64,000 nucleotides of DNA from CAZUDO01 sp964618895 (GTDB lineage Bacteria; Desulfobacterota; Binatia; DP-6), in NCBI GenBank assembly GCA_964618895.1, contig CAZUDO010000103.1, positions 72,031-136,030 on the forward strand, read 5' to 3'. Under the pieces are notes generated by a model, which worked only from the letters and a program-made list of their open reading frames with translations, ran no database searches and was not told the origin of the DNA. The translations under genes were made by a program, and so were the position numbers. Positions 24,531 to 31,667 of this stretch are shown here, in pieces. How positions within the stretch are numbered: the first letter of the stretch is position 1; the number at the start of each line of letters is the position of its first letter.

Positions 24531-24644
24531 AGCGCGCTTCGAAAGCGTTCAGGTCGCGTGAGACGGCCCCGGGCTGGACAGTACTCCGTCTCTGACGTAT
24601 AGTTGCCGAAGTGGTCACGTTCATCGAGTTCTATCCTCCCCCAA

Positions 24645-24742
24645 AGTTTGCCTCGCCGGCTTTTGCCGGCCCCGGCACGCCGTTCGCCTGATCCACCGAG
24701 CGCCCCACGCTCGCCCCCGCCCCGAGACGAAGTCTCGGGGCG
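24645..24742 (-). repeat. Dispersed 3'-end hairpin repeat, copy C (inverted)
   Basis: Read on the minus strand it repeats copies A and B: the 11-bp stem (24718-24728 / 24732-24742), then a variable stretch, GGATCAGGCGAACGGCGTGC and the second hairpin GGCCGGCAAAAGCCGGC. It begins three bases after the stop of the HDAC-like gene, placed exactly as copy A is after PBP1A. Confidence 0.75.
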
Positions 24743-24744
24743 AG

Positions 24745-25770
24745 TCAGAGTCGCCAGTACGGCGCGTGGGCGGCGCGCACGCGTTCCAGCACGGGCTCGA
24801 CGTGGGCGGTGTCGCCGGTCGCCGGCAGCGGTACGTGCCGATGGCCGCGCAGCACGTCGAGTACCACGTCCACCCCCTCGACGATCGCCGCCAGGTCGTA
24901 GCCGCCCTCGAGCACCGCCACCAGGCGTCCGCCCGCGGTCTCGTCGGCCACCGCGCACAGCGCGCTCGCCATGGCGGTGAAGCCCGCCGCCGTGACGCTC
25001 ATCCCGCCGAGCGGGTCACGGTAGTCGCAATCGAAGCCGGCGGAGACGAGCACCACTTCGGGAGCGAACTGGCGCAAGATCGGCCCCACCACGGCGTGGA
25101 AGGCGTGCGCGTATTCCGCGTCACCGAAGCCGGCCGGAAACGGCAGATTGAGCGTGCGCCCTGCGCCGGGGCCCACACCGACCTCGTCCACCGCTCCCGT
25201 GCCCGGATAGTACGGATACTGGTGCGTCGAGACGTAGAGCACGTGCGGGTCGTCCTCGAAGAGATGCTGCGTGCCGTTACCGTGGTGGAGGTCCCAGTCG
25301 ACGATGGCCACCCGCGCGAGACCGCCGGCGCGCAGCGCCGCCGCCGCGATGGCGACGTTGTTGAACAGACAGAACCCCATGGCGCGGTCGCGCTCGGCGT
25401 GATGCCCGGGCGGACGCACGAGCGCGAAGGCATTGTCGACCTCGCCTGCCAGCACGGCCTCGCACGCGACCAGGACGCTGCCCGCGGCGAGCCGGGCCGC
25501 CTCGTACGAGCCGGGGGACGTGCTGGTGTCGGGGTCGAGCGCGACCCGCGATCGGAGCGCGGTCGACGCCGCCAGCTCGACGTGCGCCGGGGTGTGCACG
25601 CGCGCGATCTCGTCCTCGGTGGCGGCACGCGTCCCCAGGGACACGAGATGGCGCGCCCCCTCGAGATGGTCGAGCAGGACGCGCAGGCGATCCGGGCGTT
25701 CCGGATGCAGGATGCCCGGGTCGTGCGCCAACATGCGCCGGTCGAGAACGACCGCCGTGCCACCCGCCAT
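24745..25770 (-). CDS. Histone-deacetylase-family protein (AcuC / acetylpolyamine amidohydrolase type)
   Basis: The 341-residue zinc-dependent deacetylase has the class I/II arginase-deacetylase motifs: RPPGHHAERDRAMGFCLFNN (catalytic His pair), DWDLHHGNGTQ (zinc ligands Asp and His), SAGFDCDYRDPLGG (third ligand Asp) and LEGGYDLAAI. The aromatic STHQYPYYPGTG segment is typical of bacterial members close to HDAC6. Such enzymes remove acetyl groups from lysines of metabolic proteins or from polyamines. ATG 25770 has no Shine-Dalgarno site but lies six bases after TATCGT. It diverges from tatA with 81 bases between. The 3' end abuts hairpin repeat copy C. Confidence 0.93.
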   Translation of the reverse strand: MAGGTAVVLDRRMLAHDPGILHPERPDRLRVLLDHLEGARHLVSLGTRAATEDEIARVHTPAHVELAASTALRSRVALDPDTSTSPGSYEAARLAAGSVLVACEAVLAGEVDNAFALVRPPGHHAERDRAMGFCLFNNVAIAAAALRAGGLARVAIVDWDLHHGNGTQHLFEDDPHVLYVSTHQYPYYPGTGAVDEVGVGPGAGRTLNLPFPAGFGDAEYAHAFHAVVGPILRQFAPEVVLVSAGFDCDYRDPLGGMSVTAAGFTAMASALCAVADETAGGRLVAVLEGGYDLAAIVEGVDVVLDVLRGHRHVPLPATGDTAHVEPVLERVRAAHAPYWRL

Positions 25771-25813
25771 GGCGCGACGATAGCAGAGCACCCGCGCGCT
25801 CACGATCCCTGAA

Positions 25814-25842
25814 TTGACTCCCCGGGGGCTTTTCCATACGGT
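25814..25842 (+). promoter_or_regulatory. Candidate tat operon promoter
   Basis: TTGACT (25814-25819), 17 bases and TACGGT (25837-25842) precede ATG 25852 by nine bases. A GGGAG lies between but is very close to the start. Confidence 0.4.
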
Positions 25843-25851
25843 CGGGAGCAG

Positions 25852-26112
25852 ATGTTCGGCATCGGGATGCCCGAGCTGGTGGTGATCCTGGTGGTCGCCC
25901 TGGTGGTACTCGGCCCGACGCGCCTGCCGGAGGTGGCCCGCACCATCGGGCGCGCCATGGCCGAGTTCCGCCGGCAGACCACCGACCTGATGGACGAGTT
26001 CCAGGCCGAGGGCACCCGTGCGGAGCGCGCGTCGGCGCGGCGCAAGCGTCCCGCGGTGGCAGCCGACCCCGCGCCGCCCGCGGACGACAAGCCCGAGCCG
26101 GGCAGCGCCTGA
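25852..26112 (+). CDS. tatA: Sec-independent translocase subunit TatA/TatB
   Basis: The 86-residue protein has one N-terminal membrane helix (GIGMPELVVILVVALVVLGP) with the Phe-Gly N-terminus, then the amphipathic helix TRLPEVARTIGRAMAEFRRQ after the LGP hinge, and a charged C-terminal tail. This is the TatA/TatB plan. The length and the PELVVI...GPTRLPEVARTIG reading are closer to TatB or to bifunctional TatA. No second tatA copy is visible here. It is 15 bases upstream of tatC on the same strand. It forms the pore or receptor for folded proteins carrying twin-arginine signals, such as the DUF1501 protein at 42478. Confidence 0.9.
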   Translation: MFGIGMPELVVILVVALVVLGPTRLPEVARTIGRAMAEFRRQTTDLMDEFQAEGTRAERASARRKRPAVAADPAPPADDKPEPGSA

Positions 26113-26127
26113 GGATCGGCCGCACGC

Positions 26128-26925
26128 ATGGGGGCCGAGTCCGATGCGCGGATGCCGCTCACCGCGCACCTGGAGGAGCTGCGCTGGCGCATGGTCCGTG
26201 CGCTCGCCGCCGTGGGCGTCGCGTTCGCGGTGGCCTACGTGTTCGTCGAGCCGCTGTTTGCGCTCCTCCTCGGTCCGCTGAAGCAGGTCGAGGCCAAGCT
26301 GGTCGCCGAGCACGTGTTGACGCCCGGTCAGGCGCTCGTGATCGGGACGGGTCCGACCGAGGCGTTCTTCACCAAGCTCAAGGTGGCCTTCATCGCCGCC
26401 GTCTTCGCGTCGAGCCCGGTCATCTTCTTCCAGGCATGGCGCTTCGTGGCCCCCGGCCTGTACCCGGACGAGAAGCGGCTCGCCGTGCCGTTCTCCGTGG
26501 CCGCGTCCGTGTTCTTCGTCCTCGGGGGCAGCTTCTGCTACGTGCTGGTGTTCCCGGTCGGATTCGAGTTCTTCCTGCGCGAGTACCACTCGATCAACGT
26601 GGCCGCGCAGCTACGCGTGAGCGAGTACCTGTCCTTCTCGACGCGCATGCTGCTCGCGTTCGGTGTCACCTTCGAGCTGCCGGTGGTCACCTTCTTCCTG
26701 GCCCGGCTCGGCATGGTCACCCACCGCACCCTGCTCGGCGGCGTGCGCTACGCCGTCGTCGCCATCTTCATCGCCGCCGCCGTGCTCACCCCCGGCCCGG
26801 ACATCGCGTCGCAGCTCCTCATGGCCGCGCCGCTGCTCGTCCTCTACGGGCTCAGCATCCTGGTGGCATGGGTCGTCGCTCCCGGCGCCCCACCGACGAC
26901 CACCAGCGTCGCCGCCGGGGACTGA
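26128..26925 (+). CDS. tatC: Sec-independent translocase subunit TatC
   Basis: The 265-residue inner-membrane protein has six TM segments. Family signatures are MPLTAHLEELRWRM at the N-terminus, the periplasmic loop with LVIGTGPTEAFFTKLKVAFI, WRFVAPGLYPDEKR and the late ATP-independent core SFSTRMLLAFGVTFELPVVT. TatC binds the twin-arginine signal and recruits TatA. A loop insertion VEAKLVAEHVLTPGQALVIG after TM1 is slightly longer than in E. coli. It is co-transcribed with tatA (15-base gap). Together they provide export for folded cofactor proteins. Confidence 0.95.
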   Translation: MGAESDARMPLTAHLEELRWRMVRALAAVGVAFAVAYVFVEPLFALLLGPLKQVEAKLVAEHVLTPGQALVIGTGPTEAFFTKLKVAFIAAVFASSPVIFFQAWRFVAPGLYPDEKRLAVPFSVAASVFFVLGGSFCYVLVFPVGFEFFLREYHSINVAAQLRVSEYLSFSTRMLLAFGVTFELPVVTFFLARLGMVTHRTLLGGVRYAVVAIFIAAAVLTPGPDIASQLLMAAPLLVLYGLSILVAWVVAPGAPPTTTSVAAGD

Positions 26926-26950
26926 CGCCCGTCACCTTGGTAGTGTGCGT

Positions 26951-27199
26951 TCACCCGAGCCAGTCGCCATCCCAGTCGGCGGGCGGGCCGGTCTCTTCAC
27001 ACACACCGTCCGTGACCAGGGCATCGATCAACGCACGCGCGGCAGGCAGAAAGTCGGGGACGACCAGGGCGACCAGGGTGGCGCGGTCGCGGTCGATGGT
27101 GCGCACCAGCCCCACGTCCTCGTACGACTCGAAGAGGAACTTCACGTACGCGATCTCCCGCGCGGGGAGCCGGAGGTAGATGGCCACGACATCCGACAC
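26951..27199 (-). CDS. DUF4911-type small protein
   Basis: The product is 82 residues, soluble and compact, starting SDVVAIYLRLPAREIAYVKF with LFESYEDVGLVRTIDRDRA in the middle. This pattern (xxYLRxPxxxIxYxKFxxExYExxxxVRTxD) is what I know as DUF4911, a small protein family widespread in deltaproteobacteria with no known role. The alpha-beta pattern resembles an ACT-like ligand or RNA-binding fold. It stands alone on the minus strand between tatC and the divergent small gene at 27302. Confidence 0.7.
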   Translation of the reverse strand: MSDVVAIYLRLPAREIAYVKFLFESYEDVGLVRTIDRDRATLVALVVPDFLPAARALIDALVTDGVCEETGPPADWDGDWLG

Positions 27200-27264
27200 G
27201 ACCCCTCCCTAGCACAGCCGCGCTGGTGGGTCAGTTCGTCACCCCGCCACCGCCCCGGCGCGCG

Positions 27265-27293
27265 TTGAACCGGCGGAGGCGCCTCTCTATACT
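27265..27293 (+). promoter_or_regulatory. Sigma70-type leaderless promoter
   Basis: TTGAAC (27265-27270), exactly 17 bases, then TATACT (27288-27293). The ATG at 27302 follows after eight bases, about where transcription should begin. It is the clearest promoter in the window and predicts an mRNA with no 5' leader. Confidence 0.65.
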
Positions 27294-27301
27294 GCGCCGC
27301 C

Positions 27302-27541
27302 ATGCAGCAGCGCGCCGTCCAGAAGGACCTCGACCGCCAGATCGCCGCCACCCACCGGCGCTTCGTGAAGGCCATGGACGCGCGCGTGCCATCGCTCGCC
27401 GCGGACACCAAGGAACGCTACTTCGCGGTCCTCTCCATGCTGGCCGGCAAGCTCGAGACGAGCGACAAGGGCTTGAAGGAGATCCTGCAGGAGATGATGT
27501 TCGAGGCCGGGAGCGTGATCCTGCAGGAGCTGCAGGGGTAG
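27302..27541 (+). CDS. Small helical protein, first gene of the RNase Z-like operon
   Basis: The product is 79 residues, charged and helical (MQQRAVQKDLDRQIAATHRR), with no signal peptide or cysteines. No ribosome site precedes ATG 27302, but a near-consensus promoter ends eight bases upstream. It leads into the RNase Z-like and PPOX-like genes (33 and 9 bases apart), so it is likely the leader gene of that operon. No family recognised. Confidence 0.65.
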   Translation: MQQRAVQKDLDRQIAATHRRFVKAMDARVPSLAADTKERYFAVLSMLAGKLETSDKGLKEILQEMMFEAGSVILQELQG

Positions 27542-27574
27542 CACGCCCACGGCGTCGCCGACGCCAGCCCACCG

Positions 27575-28600
27575 ATGAAGACCAGCTTTCGCCCCCGGCT
27601 CCTGAACGGGACCACCGGTGATCCCGCCATCCTGCTGTCGCTGCGCTGGCAGGGGCGCGCCCTGCTGATCGACCTCGGCCGGATCGACCGCACCCCCGCC
27701 GCCCGCCTGCTGCCGATCGAAGCGGTGTTCGTGTCGCACGCCCACATGGACCACTTCATGGGCTTCGACCAGCTCCTGCGCATCTTCCTCGCCCGCGACG
27801 TGACCCTCCGCCTCTACGGCCCGGTCGGCATCGCCGACTGCGTCGCCGGCAAGCTCGCCGGGTACACCTGGAACCTGACCGAGGACTACGCCTTCCGGCT
27901 CGAGGTGACGGAGATCGGGCCGTCCACGCTCACCGCGTGGGAGTTCCGGGCCCGCGACCGCTTCGCCCGCGTCCCGCTCGGCACGCCGCGCCCGTTCACG
28001 GGGGTGGTCCTGGCCGACCCCGCCTTCGTCATCGAGGCCGCGCCGCTCGACCACAAGATCGTCTCGATGGCGTATGCGGTGACCGAGCCCATGCATCTGA
28101 ACGTGCGCCCCGACGCGCTGGCCCTGTCCGGGCTCGTGCCCGGGCCGTGGCTCAACCGGCTGAAGCAGGCCATCCGCGCCGGGGCCACGGACGACACCGC
28201 GATCGAAGTCGCCGCCGGCGACCGGCGCCCGCTCGGCGATCTGCGCGAGCGCCTGCTCACCGTCACACGCGGGCAGAAGATCGCGTACGTGGTCGACACC
28301 CTGTTCTCGCCGGCCAACGTGGCGGCGATCGTGCGCCTGGCCCACGGGGCCGACCTCTTTTTCTGCGAGGCCCCGTTCCTGGAAGAGGACCTCGAGCAGG
28401 CGACGAAGCGCTACCACCTGACCGCGCGCCAGGCCGGGGCCCTCGGCCGCGCCGCCAGCGTGCGGCGGCTCGAGGTGTTCCACTTCTCGCCACGCTACGA
28501 GGGGCGCTACGGCGACATCTTCGCGGAAGCCCAGGCCGAGTACGCCGGGCGCGACGTGCACTACGTCGGGCTCGACAGCCGGACCGCGGCGCTGTCGTAG
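27575..28600 (+). CDS. Ribonuclease Z-like metallo-beta-lactamase-fold protein
   Basis: The 341-residue protein has the signature SHAHMDHFMG (His55, His57, Asp59, His60) early in the chain. Later metal-ligand regions follow the tRNase Z order: PLDHKIVSMAYAV near 165, a VVDTLFSPAN Asp-containing strand near 240, and VFHFSPRYEGR near 305 (the HFSPRY box found in ElaC/RNase Z). RNase Z cuts the 3' trailer of tRNA precursors. Divergence in the middle leaves a related phosphodiesterase as an alternative. It is the second gene of a three-gene operon. Confidence 0.82.
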   Translation: MKTSFRPRLLNGTTGDPAILLSLRWQGRALLIDLGRIDRTPAARLLPIEAVFVSHAHMDHFMGFDQLLRIFLARDVTLRLYGPVGIADCVAGKLAGYTWNLTEDYAFRLEVTEIGPSTLTAWEFRARDRFARVPLGTPRPFTGVVLADPAFVIEAAPLDHKIVSMAYAVTEPMHLNVRPDALALSGLVPGPWLNRLKQAIRAGATDDTAIEVAAGDRRPLGDLRERLLTVTRGQKIAYVVDTLFSPANVAAIVRLAHGADLFFCEAPFLEEDLEQATKRYHLTARQAGALGRAASVRRLEVFHFSPRYEGRYGDIFAEAQAEYAGRDVHYVGLDSRTAALS

Positions 28601-28609
28601 CGCGCCCCC

Positions 28610-29047
28610 ATGACCGGCTGGACGCCCGCGGTGCGCGCCTTCCTCGCCGCGCGCCGCGTCGGCCATCTCGCCACCGCCAACGCCGCCGGGGCTCCGCACG
28701 TCGTCCCGGTGTGCTATGCGCTCGACGACGACGCGCTCTACTTCGTCGCCGACGACAAGCCGAAGCGGCGCCCGCCGCGCGAGCTCCTGCGGCTGCAGAA
28801 CCTGCTCGTCAATCCGCACGCCGCCCTGGTGGTCGACGACTACGCCGACGACTGGAGCCAGCTCGCCTATGTGCTCGTCCGCGGACCGGCACACGTGGTG
28901 CGCGATCCGGCGACGCACGACGTGGCGATCGCGCTCCTGCGGGTGCGCTATCCCCAGTACGTCGCCATGGCGCTCGACGACCCGGACCGCACGCCGGTGG
29001 TGCGAATCACCCCGGAACGCGTGGTCTCCTGGCGCGCCGCCCGGTGA
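28610..29047 (+). CDS. PPOX-class flavin/F420-dependent oxidoreductase-like protein (Rv0121 type)
   Basis: The 145-residue split-barrel protein opens with VRAFLAARRVGHLATANAAG, then APHVVPVCYALDDDALYFVA and DDKPKRRPPRELLRLQNLLVN, and a Trp-Ser pair in VVDDYADDWSQL. This pattern matches the TIGR03668 group of the pyridoxamine-5'-phosphate-oxidase superfamily, thought to use F420 or a flavin. The reaction is unknown. It follows the RNase Z-like gene by nine bases. If it uses F420, biosynthesis genes should exist elsewhere in the genome. Confidence 0.78.
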   Translation: MTGWTPAVRAFLAARRVGHLATANAAGAPHVVPVCYALDDDALYFVADDKPKRRPPRELLRLQNLLVNPHAALVVDDYADDWSQLAYVLVRGPAHVVRDPATHDVAIALLRVRYPQYVAMALDDPDRTPVVRITPERVVSWRAAR

Positions 29048-29378
29048 GCAGGCGCCAGCGCGGACCCGGGTCCGCTCTTGCGCCGCTGCTGCCGAAGTGG
29101 GCCGCACCGCGAAATTGCACGGTTTGGACGTTCCCCGAGGGGCGACACCGGCCGGGCGGACTCCGGCATGTCGTCCGCTTGGACTCGCCCCGACACGGCA
29201 CGGCACGGCACCACACGATAGGGTGGCAACAATGTGGAAACACAAGAGAAAGCACATGCACAACCGGCTGCCACCGGGCCTCCGGTGCGGCGCGTCACCG
29301 GATCCCGCGAGGCTCGCACGGCTGCTCCCTCCCTGGCACCGGATTCGCTTATCGGCCCCTCCCAGGGGGCCGACCCGA
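29048..29378. other. 331-bp gap without a recognised gene
   Basis: It holds GC-rich sequence, then a lower-GC stretch (about 29215-29265, with AACAATGTGGAAACACAAGA) and short direct repeats of CGGCA (29196-29211). No convincing promoter, RNA or coding region. The lower-GC part may be the control region of the 90-residue gene that follows. Confidence 0.5.
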
Positions 29379-29651
29379 ATGATTATCGATCGTGAAACCT
29401 TCACCGAACTCGCCGTCCACCTGAAGCTTGCCTCCGATGCCATCCTGAAGACCGCACGTCACCTGGCGGTACTCTCGAACGGTGATTCGGGCTCCGAAGA
29501 GCACTGGGCCGGCACGCTGGACAGCCTCATGTCCATGAACACAGAGATCACCGTCATGGAGAAGATCCTCCGTGCCCTCATGGAAGCCAACCGCGAGGAG
29601 GAATCCTCGCCACTCATGTCCGACAAGAAGTCCGAGCCGCTTCCGTCCTGA
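29379..29651 (+). CDS. Small helical protein, unknown function
   Basis: The product is 90 residues, soluble and mostly helical (IDRETFTELAVHLKLASDAI, then SLMSMNTEITVMEKILRALM), with a charged C-terminus. Codon use is less GC-biased than that of its neighbours. ATG 29379 has CAGGGGG ten bases upstream. It is followed by hairpin repeat copy B. No family recognised. The composition difference could reflect recent acquisition. Confidence 0.55.
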   Translation: MIIDRETFTELAVHLKLASDAILKTARHLAVLSNGDSGSEEHWAGTLDSLMSMNTEITVMEKILRALMEANREEESSPLMSDKKSEPLPS

Positions 29652-29715
29652 ACGCGCTCCAGGTCCCACCGGCGGAGACGGGGCGGCCGCACTCGTCTCC
29701 GCCCTCCTCCCCACT

Positions 29716-29821
29716 CCCGACCCGAGACTTCGTCTCGGGTCGGGTCCCAAGACTTACCGCCGGTGACTCAGGCGAACGTCGTGCCGCGGCCGGCAAAGCC
29801 GGCGCGGCAAGGCTAGCGGAC
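29716..29821 (+). repeat. Dispersed 3'-end hairpin repeat, copy B
   Basis: The first hairpin has a 13-bp perfect stem (29716-29728 / 29732-29744) around TTC. GGTCCCAAGACTT follows as in copy A, then the second hairpin GCCGC(G)GCCGGC-AAA-GCCGGCGCGGC (29783-29808). Copy A has C:G where copy B has A:T in the fourth outer pair of the first stem, a pair-preserving change. It fills the gap between two convergent genes. Confidence 0.8.
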
Positions 29822-30127
29822 CTATTTCTCGCACGGGCCGGCGATCCAGCCGCCCCGTGACGGTCGCGCCGCTTGCGCCTGCGACGCCTTTACGCCGGCC
29901 TCCCACGCCTTCTTCCAGTCTTCGTGCTTGGGGTAGGTCGGCGCCCCGGGCTGCTCGGCGAGGCAGTCGGCCTGCGTCTTCTCGGTGCAGGTGTACGACT
30001 CACCGCGCACGACACAGCAGCAGCCACGCGTGCCCATGGGGGCCGGTTGGGCCCGGACTCCCGTGGCCACGAAGACGACGCACCCGATGACAACGGATCC
30101 CAGGGTCCACCCGCGGACTCGACGCAT
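29822..30127 (-). CDS. Small secreted Cys-rich protein
   Basis: The product is 101 residues. A signal peptide (RRVRGWTLGSVVIGCVVFVA, cleavage near VRAQ) is followed by a short domain with CCC near residue 36, then YTCTEKTQADCLAEQPG and a C-terminal GPCEK. Six cysteines suggest a disulfide-rich periplasmic or secreted domain. ATG 30127 has GAGGGGGG upstream. It diverges from the two tiny membrane-protein genes. No family recognised. Confidence 0.65.
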   Translation of the reverse strand: MRRVRGWTLGSVVIGCVVFVATGVRAQPAPMGTRGCCCVVRGESYTCTEKTQADCLAEQPGAPTYPKHEDWKKAWEAGVKASQAQAARPSRGGWIAGPCEK

Positions 30128-30259
30128 GCAGCACCCCCCTCGCAGAGGCCGGGCCTTACGACGGACCCTGCTCCCGGTCAAGAACTCCCGGCCCCGCGGC
30201 CGGCACTTGCCTGTCCCACACCGATCTGCGAGTAGGGCCGCGGTCATCGTGGGGAACGT

Positions 30260-30370
30260 ATGAAGCGACACCACTGGTTGCTGGTCGGCGCGGCGGCGCT
30301 CTTCGTCGTGGGCTGGCTGTTGTGGAACATCCTGCTGATCGAATCCGATCTGGGGGGGGTGTCCTCATGA
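30260..30370 (+). CDS. 36-residue single-pass membrane protein
   Basis: A very short gene: a basic N-terminus (MKRHH), one hydrophobic helix (WLLVGAAALFVVGWLLWNIL) and a short acidic tail. GTGGGG lies six to ten bases upstream of ATG 30260, and its TGA overlaps the ATG of the next membrane protein (ATGA at 30367-30370), so the two are coupled. It resembles the small single-helix subunits that accompany membrane complexes. No family recognised. Confidence 0.65.
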   Translation: MKRHHWLLVGAAALFVVGWLLWNILLIESDLGGVSS

Positions 30371-30729
30371 TCGGGCATCTCCTGCTGTCACTCGCCCTGG
30401 CGGGCATCGCCGTGGCGATCCTGGTCGCCGGCCTGCGCGTCCGGCCGACCACGCCCGGGTGGGGGCTGTTCCTGGTTTTCTTCTTCGCGATCTGGGCGGG
30501 GGGCATGTGGGTCGCGCCCGTCGGGCCGACACACTTCGGCGTCACCTGGCTGCCGTTCCTGCTGATCGCGATCCTGCTCGGCGTGCTCGTGGTCGCGCTC
30601 AGCCCGCGGGGGCACCGGAGCCACCAGGACGAGCTGGAACTCGAACGCGAGATCGAGGTGGGGCTCGGCCTGTTCTTCTGGGCCCTGATCGGCGCGCTGA
30701 TCGTGGCCATCGGCGCCGCCTACCAGTAG
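30367..30729 (+). CDS. Small integral membrane protein
   Basis: The product is 120 residues with four hydrophobic segments (IGHLLLSLALAGIAVAILVA, GLFLVFFFAIWAGGMWVAP, WLPFLLIAILLGVLVVAL, LFFWALIGALIVAIGAAY). A charged loop, PRGHRSHQDELELEREIEV, lies before the last helix. It is translationally coupled to the 36-residue protein upstream, suggesting they form one complex. Its stop lies eight bases from the stop of the convergent SDR gene. No family recognised. Confidence 0.75.
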   Translation: MIGHLLLSLALAGIAVAILVAGLRVRPTTPGWGLFLVFFFAIWAGGMWVAPVGPTHFGVTWLPFLLIAILLGVLVVALSPRGHRSHQDELELEREIEVGLGLFFWALIGALIVAIGAAYQ

Positions 30730-30736
30730 CGCCGCC

Positions 30737-31663
30737 CTACGACGATTCCGGCGGCGCCGGATTCACCAGATCGAGCCCCAGGGTGCGCGAGAAGATGGTC
30801 GCGATCTCCTGCGGGGTCCAGCGGCCGTCCTTGTGGATGGTCCGTGCGGGCGTCGGGTAGGAGAGCAGCGCCACCATGCCGGCCATCACCAGGAAGGTCT
30901 GCCCGTTGATGGTGGCCGCGGCGTCGGTGGCCAGGTAGGCGACGAACGGAGCCACGTTCCCAGGGCCGAAGTTGGTGAGCGGGTAGGTCGGCCCCCCCGC
31001 CGGGGTGGCGATGCCGCGCGTGGTCCGCGCCGAGCGGGCGCTCTGCGGGACGCTCTGGGTCATGCGCGTCGTGGCCGCCGGCGCCACCGCGTTCACCGTG
31101 ATCCCGTAGCGGCCGAGATCGCGCGCCGCCACCCGGGTGAGCCCCGCGATGCCGTCCTTGGCCGCGCCGTAATTCGCCTGCCCGGAGTTCCCGTACAGGC
31201 CCGAGGTCGACGACATGGAGACAATGCGCCCGCGCCGCTGCTGCCGCATCTGTACGGCCGCGTGACGCGTGCAGTTGAACGCCCCGTTCAGGTGCACGGC
31301 GATGACGGTGTCCCACTCCTCCTCGCTCATGTTGAACACCATGCGGTCGCGCAGGATGCCGGCGTTGTTCACCAGGATGTCGAGGGCGCCGAACTCCTTG
31401 ACGGCCGTCGCCACGATGCGCTCCGCGGCGCGGAAGTCGGCGACGCTGTCGTAGTTGGCGACCGCGCGTCCGCCGCGTGCCGCGATGGCGGCAACGACCT
31501 CGTCGGCGATGCTCGCCTGTCCGCCGCGCCCGTCCACCTCGCCGCCCAGGTCGTTCACGACCACGGCAGCGCCTTCGGCGGCGAGCAGCTCCGCGATCGC
31601 GCGCCCGATGCCGCGCCCCGCGCCGGTGACGACGGCGGCCTTGCCCGCCAGACGCTGTGCCAT
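30737..31663 (-). CDS. Short-chain dehydrogenase/reductase, paralogue 1
   Basis: The 308-residue classical-type SDR has the NAD(P)-binding TGAGRGIGRAIAELL, NNAG (LVNNAGILRDRMVFNMSEEE), Ser in IVSMSSTSG and the catalytic YGAAK. Its long C-terminus (RTIHKDGRWTPQEIATIF) and the ILRDRMVFNMSEEEWD segment are typical of SDRs related to peroxisomal multifunctional enzyme type 2 (HSD17B4), which oxidise 3-hydroxyacyl-CoAs. It lies four bases downstream of a close paralogue; the pair arose by tandem duplication. Substrate not determinable. Confidence 0.92.
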   Translation of the reverse strand: MAQRLAGKAAVVTGAGRGIGRAIAELLAAEGAAVVVNDLGGEVDGRGGQASIADEVVAAIAARGGRAVANYDSVADFRAAERIVATAVKEFGALDILVNNAGILRDRMVFNMSEEEWDTVIAVHLNGAFNCTRHAAVQMRQQRRGRIVSMSSTSGLYGNSGQANYGAAKDGIAGLTRVAARDLGRYGITVNAVAPAATTRMTQSVPQSARSARTTRGIATPAGGPTYPLTNFGPGNVAPFVAYLATDAAATINGQTFLVMAGMVALLSYPTPARTIHKDGRWTPQEIATIFSRTLGLDLVNPAPPESS

Positions 31664-31667
31664 GGCC

